From positions 93,662-157,661 of the forward strand of contig NZ_JBMVQY010000005.1 in NCBI RefSeq assembly GCF_049537125.1: DNA of 64,000 nucleotides, in the 5' to 3' direction. The translations under genes were made by a program, and so were the position numbers. The stretch comes from Limisphaera sp026417315 (GTDB lineage: Bacteria; Verrucomicrobiota; Verrucomicrobiia; Limisphaerales; Limisphaeraceae). Shown piece after piece: positions 9,157-18,278 of the stretch; positions within the stretch are counted from its first letter, which is position 1; each line of letters begins with the position of its first letter. The notes below the pieces were generated by a model. It was not told where the DNA came from. It saw only the letters and a list, made by a program, of their open reading frames with translations, and searched no databases.

Positions 9157-10602
9157 ATGGAGTTGCCTCCGCACAAAACCAAAATCGTGGCCACAATCGG
9201 GCCGGCCTCCTCGGAACCCGCCATGATGGAGGCGATGATCCGCGCAGGAATGAACGTGGCGCGCCTGAATTTCTCCCATGGTAGTTTCGAAGAAAAGGCC
9301 GTGCTCGTTCAGCGATTGCGCGCCGCCGCAGCCGCGGTGGGACGCCGGGTGGCGATTTTGGCCGACTTGCCGGGGCCGAAACTGCGCATCGGCCCGCTGG
9401 CCGAGGAGCCCATCGAGTTGATGGCGGGAGACCCGTTTCGTTTGACCACCGAGCCGCTGCCGGGCACTCGGGACTGCGTTTCGGTGGAATTCCCGGCGCT
9501 ACCCCGGGTCGTGCGCCCCGGGCAGATGCTGTACCTGAACGACGGCCTGGTGCAAATCGAGGTGGAGCGGGTGGAACCCACGACCGTCCACGGCCGCGTC
9601 CGCGTCGGAGGCGAACTGCGCTCGCGCAAGGGACTCAACGTGCCGGGGGTGGACCTGGGGCTTTCGGCGTTCACCGAGCGGGATCGGACCTGCCTGCAGC
9701 AGGCATGGCAACTGGGCATCGAGATCGTGAGCCAGTCGTTTGTCCAGCGGGCCGCCGACGTTACCGCCGTCCGGGAGGCGGCCCGTGCATGGGGGTACCA
9801 ACCCATGGTGATTGCCAAGATCGAACGCGGTCTGGCGCTGCAGCATCTCGACGAAATCCTGGCTGCGGCGGACGGGTTGATGATTGCCCGTGGCGACCTG
9901 GGCGTGGAGGTGCCGATCGAACGGATGGCTCTGGTGCAAAAGCAAATCATCCGTGCGGCCGTGCAGGCGGCCAAGCCTGTCATCACGGCCACGCAGATGC
10001 TGGAATCCATGGTGGCCAGCCGCCTGCCGACGCGCGCCGAAGCCACGGACGTGGCCAATGCGATTTTGGACGGTACGGATGCCGTTATGCTGTCGGCAGA
10101 GTCTGCCATCGGACGATTCCCGGTGGAAGCGGTGGCCATGCTGGCGCGCATTGCCCGCGCGGTGGAGCCGGAATGGGACCGGGTGGGCGGGCGCAAGATC
10201 GAGTGCCTGCGGCCCCCGGGGCAAAGCGCGGACCTGCGGGATGTGATTGCGCGGGTCGTGGTGGAGGCGTTCGCGTGCACGGAAGCGGCGGCGGTGTTGG
10301 TGCCCACCCTCAGCGGCGCCACGGCCCGGAGCGTGGCACGATTTCGACTTCCGGCGTGGGTGATCGCCGTCAGTCCCCACGAAGCGACCTGTCAACGCCT
10401 TCTGCTCAGTTACGGCGTGTGGCCCGAGTACGAGCCACAACGGCCGATGGATTGGAATGCGTACGCACGGACCCGGGCACGGCGGTACGGATTGCAGGGC
10501 GGCCGGGTGCTGCTCACCGAGGGTCCCTCCCCGGAGAATCCACGGGCCAATCATCGCATGGAAATCATCGAACTGGGCCCGGACGTGCAAACCGTGCCTT
10601 AA
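9157..10602 (+). CDS. pyk: Pyruvate kinase
   Basis: The 481-residue enzyme catalyses the last step of glycolysis, phosphoenolpyruvate + ADP to pyruvate + ATP, in the cytoplasm. Landmarks in order: 'TKIVATIGPASSEPAMMEAMI' at the N terminus, 'GMNVARLNFSHGSFEEK', the signature region 'MVIAKIERGLALQHLDEIL' with the catalytic Lys, 'GLMIARGDLGVEVPIERM', 'QMLESMVASRLPTRAEATDVANA' and 'AVMLSAESAIGRFPVEAV'. The C-terminal domain from about residue 350 carries 'TLSGATARSVARFRLPAWVIA', typical of the allosteric domain. The ATG at 9157 is chosen because the TKIVATIGPAS strand follows within 6 residues. It stands alone between unrelated genes. Confidence 0.97.
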   Translation: MELPPHKTKIVATIGPASSEPAMMEAMIRAGMNVARLNFSHGSFEEKAVLVQRLRAAAAAVGRRVAILADLPGPKLRIGPLAEEPIELMAGDPFRLTTEPLPGTRDCVSVEFPALPRVVRPGQMLYLNDGLVQIEVERVEPTTVHGRVRVGGELRSRKGLNVPGVDLGLSAFTERDRTCLQQAWQLGIEIVSQSFVQRAADVTAVREAARAWGYQPMVIAKIERGLALQHLDEILAAADGLMIARGDLGVEVPIERMALVQKQIIRAAVQAAKPVITATQMLESMVASRLPTRAEATDVANAILDGTDAVMLSAESAIGRFPVEAVAMLARIARAVEPEWDRVGGRKIECLRPPGQSADLRDVIARVVVEAFACTEAAAVLVPTLSGATARSVARFRLPAWVIAVSPHEATCQRLLLSYGVWPEYEPQRPMDWNAYARTRARRYGLQGGRVLLTEGPSPENPRANHRMEIIELGPDVQTVP

Positions 10603-10815
10603 GAGCGGGCCGGCGCATGTGTTGAAGAAAGCCCGTCAGCCCCGGCCCCGGGCACTGGCCATGCCTTCTGCGCGCCCCTTGCCCACGTGACCCGTGGCAG
10701 AAGAGGCCGGTTTGGTTCGCCCGGGCGGCCGGAACAGACCTGCACCCGGGGGGCCGAGCAGCGCCGAACCATCGCTTCGCCGAAGAAGATCGCGCCGTGC
10801 GGCGATCCAAGCCGT

Positions 10816-12180
10816 TCAGCCCCGTGCCAGTTCCTGCCAGAGCCACACGCTCAGTTGCTGACCGCGGGCGAAGATTTCGAGATCGAATTTCTCGTTGGGC
10901 GAATGGGCGTTGTCATCGGGCAGGGCCAGGCCCAACAACAAGGTCTCCGCCCCAAGAACCTGTTTGAACTCGTTTACAATGGGGATCGACCCGCCCTCCC
11001 GAAGCAGCACCGGCTCGCGTCCGAATGCACGGCGCAACGCACGAAGCGCAGCCCGGGCATCCGGATGGCCCGGGTCGAGGCGATAAGCCGGACAACCATG
11101 GCCGCGTCGGAACTCCATGCGCACGGTGCGAGGACAGTGGCGGCGGAAAAAGGCTTCTACACAGCGCAAGATCTTTTCCGGCGTCTGGTGGGGGACCAGA
11201 CGCATGGTGACCTTGGCCCGCGCCCAGGCCGGGATGATGGTTTTGCTGCCTTCGCCCTGGTAACCGCTCGTCAGGCCGTTGATCTCGAACGTCGGCCGGG
11301 CCATTCGTTGTTCGTTCGGACTGTAGCCCGACTCCCCATACAGCGCAGGCACACCGAGGAGCTTTTTATAGGCCGCGGCAGAAAACGGGAGCCGTTGAAG
11401 CTGTCGGCGCTCCCCGGCTGTAAGGGGCAGGACATCCTTGTAGAAGCCCGGGATGGCAACACGCCCCTTGGCGTCATGCACACGGGCCAGCAGCTGACAC
11501 AGCGCCAGGGCGGGATTATGGACCGACCCGCCAAAGATCCCCGAATGCAGGTCCCGATTGGGGCCGTGCAACGTGATTTCAAAGGCCGCAATGCCGCGGA
11601 GCGCGTACGTGAGCGCAGGCAGGTCCCGGGCGGGCAAACCGGTATCTGAAACCACGACGGCATCACACCGCAGCGCCCTGCGGTTCTTGCGCAGAAAGCT
11701 GCTCAGGGAACAGCTGCCCACTTCTTCTTCGCCCTCCAGCAAAAAGGTCAGGTCGCACGGCAGTTCGGTTCCCGTGCGAAGGTAGGCTTCGACGGCCTTA
11801 AGGTGCGCCCAATGCTGGCCCTTGTTGTCGCTGGCCCCGCGGCCATAAAGGGCGCCGTTCCGCACCGTGGCCTGGAACGGTGGCGTGGCCCAAAGCTCCA
11901 GGGGCTCGGGGGGCTGGACATCGTAGTGTCCGTACACCAGGAAATGACGGCGGCCACGACGGCGCGGGGTACGGGCCAGAACAATCGGATGCCCCTCCGT
12001 GGAATGGACGTGCGCCGCCAGCCCCAGACTCTGGCAGTGTCGTGCCAGCCACTCTGCACACGCCCGCATGTCCGCACGGTGTCGTGTCTGGGCGGACACG
12101 GACGGGAACCCCACGTACTCCATCAGTTCCCTCACGAAACGTGCCCGATGCCGGGCCAGGTAATCCAAGACTGTCTGCAT
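10816..12180 (-). CDS. M20 family dipeptidase
   Basis: A 454-residue zinc metallopeptidase of the M20 family, similar to cytosolic dipeptidases (PepV/CNDP type) that cleave dipeptides or remove amino acids from short peptides. Metal and catalytic residues are visible: His-Tyr-Asp in 'FLVYGHYDVQPPE', Asp in 'GRGASDNKGQHWAH', the Glu pair in 'FLLEGEEEVGS', Asp in 'VVVSDTGLPA', and a late His in 'DDNAHSPNEKFD'. A lid/dimerisation domain with 'GPNRDLHSGIFGGSVHNP' lies in the middle. The start at 12180 (MQTVLDYL) fits the family; an in-frame ATG at 12210 is an alternative. No signal peptide is seen. Six genes from here to 19544 run on the same strand. Confidence 0.92.
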   Translation of the reverse strand: MQTVLDYLARHRARFVRELMEYVGFPSVSAQTRHRADMRACAEWLARHCQSLGLAAHVHSTEGHPIVLARTPRRRGRRHFLVYGHYDVQPPEPLELWATPPFQATVRNGALYGRGASDNKGQHWAHLKAVEAYLRTGTELPCDLTFLLEGEEEVGSCSLSSFLRKNRRALRCDAVVVSDTGLPARDLPALTYALRGIAAFEITLHGPNRDLHSGIFGGSVHNPALALCQLLARVHDAKGRVAIPGFYKDVLPLTAGERRQLQRLPFSAAAYKKLLGVPALYGESGYSPNEQRMARPTFEINGLTSGYQGEGSKTIIPAWARAKVTMRLVPHQTPEKILRCVEAFFRRHCPRTVRMEFRRGHGCPAYRLDPGHPDARAALRALRRAFGREPVLLREGGSIPIVNEFKQVLGAETLLLGLALPDDNAHSPNEKFDLEIFARGQQLSVWLWQELARG

Positions 12181-12411
12181 GGGTCCGAGTATCCGGGAAC
12201 CGGTGCTCATGCCAAGCACCGAGAAGCCAAACCGCACGTCGGCTGTGCATTCGGTTTTTGGAACTCCGGGGCCGCGAATCCCGGGGAAAGGCCCCCTCCG
12301 CTCGGCGTTCCCCTGATGAGGCCCCCGGAACTCCGCCGAGTTTTCAGTGGCGTCCATAACTTGAAATGCGCCGGCACCTCGGCCCCGGGATGCCGGAGCG
12401 TTCGCGAGTCG

Positions 12412-14853
12412 TCACTCCAAACGGGCGTCCAGACGAATTTGCTGGCCGGGCCGGAATCGCAGAAGACGCTCGCGGCTCCCGTTGCGCACGAAACATTCCG
12501 TGCCTCCGCGGCTTCGCACCACGGCACGCTGAAGAGCGCCGTTGGCCCACTCGAGGTCCAGTTCGAACCCGCCCCGGGCACGGAGACCGCGGACCGTGCC
12601 GTGGCTCCACACCCGGGGGAGGGCAGGCAGCAGGTCCAGGACAGGAACCTCCCGGCCGTCGGGCATGCGGTGGGCAAGGTGGCTCTGCAAGAGCATTTCG
12701 GCCACCCCGGCGGTGTAGCCAAAGTTGCCGTCGATTTGAAACGGCGGATGAGCGCTGAAAAGGTTCGGGTAAATCCCGCCGCCCCGGTCGTACTGCACCT
12801 CGGAATGCCCCACCACCCGGAACATGTTCTGGATCAGACGGTAGGCGCGATCCCCGTCGCGAAATCGCGCCCAGAGGCCGATCTTCCAGGCGAGCGACCA
12901 GCTGGTGCCCTCGTCTCCGCGCAGTTCCAGGGCGCGACGAGCGGCGGCAAACAATTCGGGTTGGGCCGGGGTGATGTGTCGTCCCGGATAGACCCCGACC
13001 AGGTGGGAGACATGCCGATGATGCGGGTCTTCTTCGGGAAAGTCATGGGCCCACTCCTGCAGTTGGCCCCGCGAGCCGATCTGCAACGGATGCAATCGGC
13101 GCAGGGCCTGTTCCAGTTGGAGGGCGAATTCAGCATCGGTGTTCAGGATTCGGGTCGCCCGAATGCAGTTCTGGAAATGCTCCCAGATGAGGGACAAATC
13201 CATGGTGGCGCCGATGCCCACGGCGGCCCGGCGGCCGTCTGGGAGTACGAACCGGAGCTCCGGCGAGGTGGAGGGAGCGGTGACAAGGCGACCTTGAGGA
13301 TCCTCGACAAGCCAGTCCAGACAGAACTCGGCAGCGCCTTTCATCAGGGGCCAGGCGCGGCGCAAAAAGTTGGTGTCGAGTCCGAACGCAAAGTGTTCCC
13401 ACAGATGAGTGGCCAGCCAGGGTCCGCTCATGCACCAGTTGGCCCAGACCGGATCGCCAGCACCGTAATTGCCGACCGGCGCGGTCTGGCACCAAAGGTC
13501 CGCGTTGTGATGCGCGCACCAGCCGCGCAAGCCGTAGTTGACCCGGGCGGTTTCCTGGCCGTGACGGGCCAGGTGCTCGATCAGTCGAAAGAGCGGCTCG
13601 TGACACTCGGCCAGGTTGGCGGGTTCGGCCGGCCAGTAGTTCATCTCCGTGTTGATGTTGAGCGTCCAGTTGGCGCTCCAGGGCGGACGCACGGATTCGT
13701 TCCAAATCCCCTGCAAATTGGCCGGCCAGCCCCCGGGGCGCGAACTGGCGATCAACAGATAACGACCAAACTGAAACAGCAGGACCGGCAACTCCGGATC
13801 CTCGCCGCCACGCATGAAGCGCAAGAGCCGTTGATCGGTCGGAAGATGCTGCACCGCCGGATTGCGCCCCAGGTTCAGGTGGACCCGCCGGAACAGCGCC
13901 TGATGGTCCGCAGTGTGACGACGCAGTAGCTGCCGGTAGCTCCGATCCCGGACGGAACGCAAGGGCTTCATCACCTCGACGTGGGGGTCCCGTCCCTCGC
14001 GCCCCGGCGATTTGTCGGGCCCGTTGAAGCTTGTCGCAGCCGAGATCAGCAGGGTCGCCGCGTTGGCGTTGCTCACTGTGATACTTCCGGGCCCGGGCAA
14101 GATCCGCCCACCCTCGGCGCGGCACTCGACGCGGAACTCAAAGGTCATGCCTTCCGGGTTCGGTCCCTCGTCATAAACGATCGGACGTTCGGAGCGCAGA
14201 TAGTTGGGATCCACATGGGAAGGGGCCCGGCCCCGCACGACGAGCGCATGCGGTTCCTCCACCACTGCTTCGTGCCGCAACGGCGAGTCCGCCTTGACTG
14301 TGAAGTGAAGCTGGCCGGGCCGATCCGCCGTAACGCGAACCACGATGACCTGATCGGGAAAACTGCTGAAAACCTCGCGCGTGAAGGTCACCCCGCCTGC
14401 ACGGTATTGCACCGTGGCCACGGCCCGATCCAGGTCCAAAGCCCGGCGATAACCGTTCGTCTCGTACTCGCCATGCGGAAACTCCAGCCAGAGATTGCCC
14501 AGCGGCTGATAGGATTGGTTATAGGGGCCCTGCATTTTGCGACACAGGGCCGTGGCGCGGACGAAATCCCCGGCGAACAAAGCCTCGCGCACTTGTGGAA
14601 GGACCTCGCGCGCAGCGGGATTGTTCCAGTCGCGCGGTCCACCGGACCAGAGGGTGGCTTCGTTCATTTGGAGGCGTTCGCGCGGTACGCCCCCGAACAC
14701 CATGGTGCCGAGTCGCCCGTTGCCCACGGGGAGGGCATCCGTCCAGCGCACCGCGGGCCGGTCATACCACAACTCGAGCCCGGACAGGGTCGTGGCCAAG
14801 GCGGGGAGGGCGACCACCCAGACAGCGACGAAGCAGTGGCAGAGAGTCCGCAT
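12412..14853 (-). CDS. Secreted GH95 alpha-L-fucosidase
   Basis: An 813-residue glycoside hydrolase of family GH95, which removes terminal alpha-1,2-linked L-fucose (inverting), for example from fucosylated glycans or fucoidan-like polymers. An N-terminal signal peptide (residues 1-20, 'MRTLCHCFVAVWVVALPALA') predicts export. The expected active-site residues are present: Asn399 and Asn401 in 'NINTEMNYWPAEP', the general acid Glu532 in 'PSTSPE', and Asp647 in 'RGDEGTSWSLAWK'; 'HHRHVSHLVGVYPG' is also a family motif. The ATG at 14853 starts a signal peptide; upstream frame is not supported. It lies 317 bp downstream of an esterase gene, consistent with polysaccharide degradation. Galactosidase-type GH95 members also exist. 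Confidence 0.92.
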   Translation of the reverse strand: MRTLCHCFVAVWVVALPALATTLSGLELWYDRPAVRWTDALPVGNGRLGTMVFGGVPRERLQMNEATLWSGGPRDWNNPAAREVLPQVREALFAGDFVRATALCRKMQGPYNQSYQPLGNLWLEFPHGEYETNGYRRALDLDRAVATVQYRAGGVTFTREVFSSFPDQVIVVRVTADRPGQLHFTVKADSPLRHEAVVEEPHALVVRGRAPSHVDPNYLRSERPIVYDEGPNPEGMTFEFRVECRAEGGRILPGPGSITVSNANAATLLISAATSFNGPDKSPGREGRDPHVEVMKPLRSVRDRSYRQLLRRHTADHQALFRRVHLNLGRNPAVQHLPTDQRLLRFMRGGEDPELPVLLFQFGRYLLIASSRPGGWPANLQGIWNESVRPPWSANWTLNINTEMNYWPAEPANLAECHEPLFRLIEHLARHGQETARVNYGLRGWCAHHNADLWCQTAPVGNYGAGDPVWANWCMSGPWLATHLWEHFAFGLDTNFLRRAWPLMKGAAEFCLDWLVEDPQGRLVTAPSTSPELRFVLPDGRRAAVGIGATMDLSLIWEHFQNCIRATRILNTDAEFALQLEQALRRLHPLQIGSRGQLQEWAHDFPEEDPHHRHVSHLVGVYPGRHITPAQPELFAAARRALELRGDEGTSWSLAWKIGLWARFRDGDRAYRLIQNMFRVVGHSEVQYDRGGGIYPNLFSAHPPFQIDGNFGYTAGVAEMLLQSHLAHRMPDGREVPVLDLLPALPRVWSHGTVRGLRARGGFELDLEWANGALQRAVVRSRGGTECFVRNGSRERLLRFRPGQQIRLDARLE

Positions 14854-15169
14854 GTCTGGGAAATAGTGCGGCCGGGCCCGGGTTGTCGAGACCTTCTGGT
14901 CCGGTGAGATGGCGCGGGGGCTCCTCGGGCAGGTGTCCCCCGCATTAAAGAAACGCGACGTGAGAGGCAGGAGCAGCCTGGCGATCGCTTTCGAGCGAAA
15001 GCCTTGCCTCTGGCCGATACCGAGAAGCTGGCCGGAAGCCGAACCCCGATGGCCCGGCGCAGATCCGTGCCCGGAAATGGCGCCCCCCAGAGTGATCGAG
15101 TCGGTCCCTCCGGCATGCAACGCGAACGGCGGCTAGAGCTTCCATCGCCGAGCGCCCGACGGCTCCCGT
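14854..15169. other. 316-bp intergenic region between GH95 and esterase genes
   Basis: Nothing recognisable is present. Both flanking genes are on the minus strand, so this should hold the GH95 promoter, but I find no convincing box by eye. Confidence 0.3.
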
Positions 15170-16207
15170 TTAGCGGAAAACGTGCTGGGCAAACCAGTAC
15201 AGGTTGCTCTTCCATTCCCCGGCATCGTGGCCGTGGTTGTCCACGTGCCAAACATGGGGAATGTCGTGCTGCTTGAGATGGGCGTGCAACTGCTGGCTGA
15301 TGCGCAGCAGACCGTCCTTGTTGCCGCAACCCAGCCAGAGCAGCTTCAGCCGGCCCCGGACCGCTGCCGGCTCCGGGATCAGCTCCGCTGGCGGCTTCGT
15401 GTTGGGCGCCGGGGCAAAGGCACCCACCCAGGCAAACACGTCCAGATGGGCCAACCCGAAATTCAGCGCCTGACCTCCGCCCATGGAAAGCCCGGCCAAC
15501 GCGCGGTGTTCCCGATCCGCCCGGACCGGATAGCGCGCCTCAATGGCCGGGATGACGTCCTCCAGCAGGTCGCGCTCGAAACGTGCGAACGCCGGCGCGT
15601 GCTGAAAAACATTTCCCTCCGCCCGATCGTTCGGTTGGGCGCGGCCATTGGGCATCACCACGATCATCGGCACGGCTTTCCCTTCGCGGATCAGGTTGTC
15701 GAGGATGGTGGACGCGTTGGCCAGCCGTTCCCACTCCGTTTCATCGCCTCCGATGCCGTGGAGCAAATAGAGCACGGGATACCGTTGGGTCGGAGAAAAG
15801 TTGGGGGGAAGGTAAACCTGGAGGCGCCGGCGCGTGCCCACGGTTTTGGAATCGTATTCCATGAACTCCAAACGCCCCCGAGGCTCCCCCGGGCGCGCCT
15901 GATCGAAGCCGGCCGGCGGATCGGGGAAAGCAGGTTTGTCGTCCGACTGCAGGGTGATGGGGGCGGCCCCGGGCCGGCGCGGCCCGGTCGCGCCGGGAGA
16001 CGAAGGTGCCGTGACCCGCGACTCAGTGTTGGACTGAGCAGGGACTTTCGAAGCGCACAGCATGCACCCGCATCCCGCAAGAACCACGAGGAGAAGTCGG
16101 CGCCACAGCCCGCAACCAAAAACGCTGGAAGGGTTCGCTGGATCGGCTCCGCAGCAACGGACCATGGGACGTCCACGGGCGCTCCGGTGATACAAGGCAC
16201 TCGTCAT
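15170..16207 (-). CDS. Exported esterase D-type hydrolase (feruloyl/acetyl esterase-like)
   Basis: A 345-residue alpha/beta-hydrolase of the putative esterase (Esterase_D/enterochelin esterase-like) family. The nucleophile elbow is 'AGLSMGGGQALNFGL' (Gly-Leu-Ser-Met-Gly); 'YPVLYLLHGIGGDETEWE' forms the oxyanion region, 'VVVMPNGRAQ' follows, and the C-terminal 'HVDNHGHDAGEW' supplies the catalytic His. The N terminus has a hydrophobic segment 'LLLVVLAGCGCMLCASK' after a basic stretch, so the protein is probably exported. The ATG at 16207 is preceded by GAGAAG, a fair ribosome-binding site; 16165 is an alternative. Being next to a fucosidase suggests polysaccharide de-esterification, but the substrate is not known. 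Confidence 0.85.
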   Translation of the reverse strand: MTSALYHRSARGRPMVRCCGADPANPSSVFGCGLWRRLLLVVLAGCGCMLCASKVPAQSNTESRVTAPSSPGATGPRRPGAAPITLQSDDKPAFPDPPAGFDQARPGEPRGRLEFMEYDSKTVGTRRRLQVYLPPNFSPTQRYPVLYLLHGIGGDETEWERLANASTILDNLIREGKAVPMIVVMPNGRAQPNDRAEGNVFQHAPAFARFERDLLEDVIPAIEARYPVRADREHRALAGLSMGGGQALNFGLAHLDVFAWVGAFAPAPNTKPPAELIPEPAAVRGRLKLLWLGCGNKDGLLRISQQLHAHLKQHDIPHVWHVDNHGHDAGEWKSNLYWFAQHVFR

Positions 16208-16354
16208 GCGCTTCTCATACCGTGGCCGGGGTGCAATGCCAACGAAAGATTCCCTTCCGCACACGGGTCTGTTGCCTGCGGTTCAGCCCGGCCGGAGAAC
16301 GCCCTGCGGGTCCGCGGACGTTGCTCCGACCGGAACATCCCGGGTTCCCGGAGT

Positions 16355-17944
16355 TTACCGCGAATAGGTCGCCTGCAGCCCGAGCGGGATTCCCAGCGCC
16401 CACCAGAGCAGAAGCAGGAGGCTCCACAGCGTAAGAAAAACGATCGAGTACGGGGCCATGGTCGTGAGCAAGGTCCCGGCCCCGGCGGAGCGGCAATAAC
16501 GCTGGCAACAAACCAAGATGAGCGGAAAATAGGGCAGCAACGGCGTGACGATGTTGGTGCTGGAGTCGCCGATGCGATAGGCCGCCTGCGTCAATTCGGG
16601 GGAGAGGCCCAGCTCCATGAGCATCGGCACGAAAATGGGGCCGAGCAACGCCCACTTCGCCGAGGCGGATCCCACCAGAAGATTGACTCCTGCCGACAGC
16701 AGAATGATGCCGACCACGGTCACGGCCGCCGGCAGGCCAATTGCCTGGAGCCAGGTCGCCCCCTTGATAGCCGTGAGGGCTCCCAGGTTCGATTCGCGAA
16801 AGGCCCAGGTGAATTGCGCAGCACAAAACGCCATCACCAGGTAATAGCCCATTGTGTTCATGACCCGGGCAGTGCCGTGAATCACATCCCGGTGGTTCCG
16901 AAGGGTGCCGGCGACATAGCCAAAGACCAGGCCGGGGATGAAGAAAAAGAGGGCGATGAGCGGAACCAGGGCCTCCATCAGCGGCGCGCCGTGCGAGGTC
17001 AACCGACCATCGGGAGCGCGCAGGGGCGAGGCCGTCGGGGCAGCTGCCAGTGCCAGGCCCCCCAGCAAGGCCACCACGGCGACCAGCGCCATCCAGAAGG
17101 CCCGCCGTTCCCGCGGGCTGACCCTTTCCAGGCGCAACTCACCGGCCATTTCACCGTCGACCGAAATCCGGCGCAGCCGGGGCTCCAGGACGCGGTCGGT
17201 CAGAACCCAAATGGCCAAGATAATGAAGAGCGACGAGGCACTCATGAAATACCAGTTGCACAACGGGTTGACGGTGCGCTCGGGCTCCAGAATCTGGGCA
17301 GCCGCCTGGGTGAAACCCTGCAGCAGCGGATCCAGGCTCGACGGAAGAAACGTGGCACTGAATCCGCCGGAGACACCCGCAAAGGCTGCGGCAATGCCCG
17401 CCAGCGGATGCCGACCCGCCGCCGCGAACATGGCTCCCCCGAGCGGAATCACCATTACATAACCCACGTCCCCGGCCGAATGACTGAGAACGGCCACCAG
17501 CGCCAGCATGGGAGTCAGCGCCCACCGCGGCGTGATTTGCAGCAGAGATCGCATCGCGACACGAACGAATCCCGAATGTTCTGCCACGCCCACCCCGAGC
17601 ATGGCCACCAGCACCACCCCCAGGGGCGGAAACTCCGTGAAGTTTTTCACGATCCGGGTGAGGAACTGCGTCATCCGCTCGCCCGTCAACAGGTTTTGCA
17701 CCCGGATGGGTTGGGCGGAAACGACTTCTCCCGCCGCGTTGCGAACCACCGTGCGCGGATCCGTCTCCGTAAACGGGACCGCAGCCAGCCAGGCCGAAAG
17801 CAGCCACGTGCACCCCAGCGCCAGCACAAAAATCAAAGCCGGATCCGGCAGTTTGTTGCCCCAGCGCTCCAAGAGATCCAGAAACCGCTGACTGAGTGAG
17901 GCGGGAGGAGGCGGTGACTGGGTGAGGTCCGGGTTTGCGTTCAT
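16355..17944 (-). CDS. AbgT family transporter
   Basis: A 529-residue multi-pass membrane protein of the AbgT family, named for p-aminobenzoyl-glutamate import in E. coli; other members export sulfonamides or act as antimetabolite pumps. The typical opening 'LLERWGNKLPDPALIFVLALG' is followed by the large loop 'RVQNLLTGERMTQFLTRIVKNF' and the conserved 'HSAGDVGYVMVIPLGGAMFAAAGRHPLAGI' and 'GDSSTNIVTPLLPYFPLIL' regions. It is preceded by a short, Pro-rich N-terminal tail of about 15 residues. The gene is on the same strand as the esterase and DUF362 genes but separated by more than 140 bp on each side, so co-transcription is uncertain. Confidence 0.92.
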   Translation of the reverse strand: MNANPDLTQSPPPPASLSQRFLDLLERWGNKLPDPALIFVLALGCTWLLSAWLAAVPFTETDPRTVVRNAAGEVVSAQPIRVQNLLTGERMTQFLTRIVKNFTEFPPLGVVLVAMLGVGVAEHSGFVRVAMRSLLQITPRWALTPMLALVAVLSHSAGDVGYVMVIPLGGAMFAAAGRHPLAGIAAAFAGVSGGFSATFLPSSLDPLLQGFTQAAAQILEPERTVNPLCNWYFMSASSLFIILAIWVLTDRVLEPRLRRISVDGEMAGELRLERVSPRERRAFWMALVAVVALLGGLALAAAPTASPLRAPDGRLTSHGAPLMEALVPLIALFFFIPGLVFGYVAGTLRNHRDVIHGTARVMNTMGYYLVMAFCAAQFTWAFRESNLGALTAIKGATWLQAIGLPAAVTVVGIILLSAGVNLLVGSASAKWALLGPIFVPMLMELGLSPELTQAAYRIGDSSTNIVTPLLPYFPLILVCCQRYCRSAGAGTLLTTMAPYSIVFLTLWSLLLLLWWALGIPLGLQATYSR

Positions 17945-18278
17945 ACCAGGTCCTGCATGTGCCGCGGGCGCCGGCCGAGGGTCAAGCCGGGACCGCGGTT
18001 GCCCCGCATCGAGCCATTCCCCAAGAACGTCACCCGCGCGGGCAACCGGGGGCGGCCCGAGACCGGGGGCACTTCCAGCGACCTGCCTGCATGTGTTGCC
18101 CGGGGAGCGACGGCACGCGGCATCGCTGGCGGAAGGACTGCGTCAGTGCGGGGAGATGCGATTGGCGGATCCGCTCTCATTGTGGAAAACAGCCGGCCGG
18201 CCGCGAGCTTGCACCGGGGCATCCCCTCGGCAGGTCGCCCGGCTCCGGCCTTGGAAAGCGCAAATGGAAAGCCCATGC
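17945..18278. other. 334-bp intergenic region upstream of the AbgT gene
   Basis: No gene, repeat or clear terminator is visible. It should hold the 5' region of the AbgT transporter gene. Confidence 0.3.

Noticed and set aside
11803..13929. A 708-residue plus-strand frame across the dipeptidase and fucosidase genes
   Set aside because: It spans two real minus-strand genes and has no recognisable domain.
15182..17899. A 905-residue plus-strand frame opposite the esterase and AbgT genes
   Set aside because: The minus strand carries clear catalytic and transmembrane motifs; the plus frame is a GC-driven shadow rich in Arg, Gln and His.
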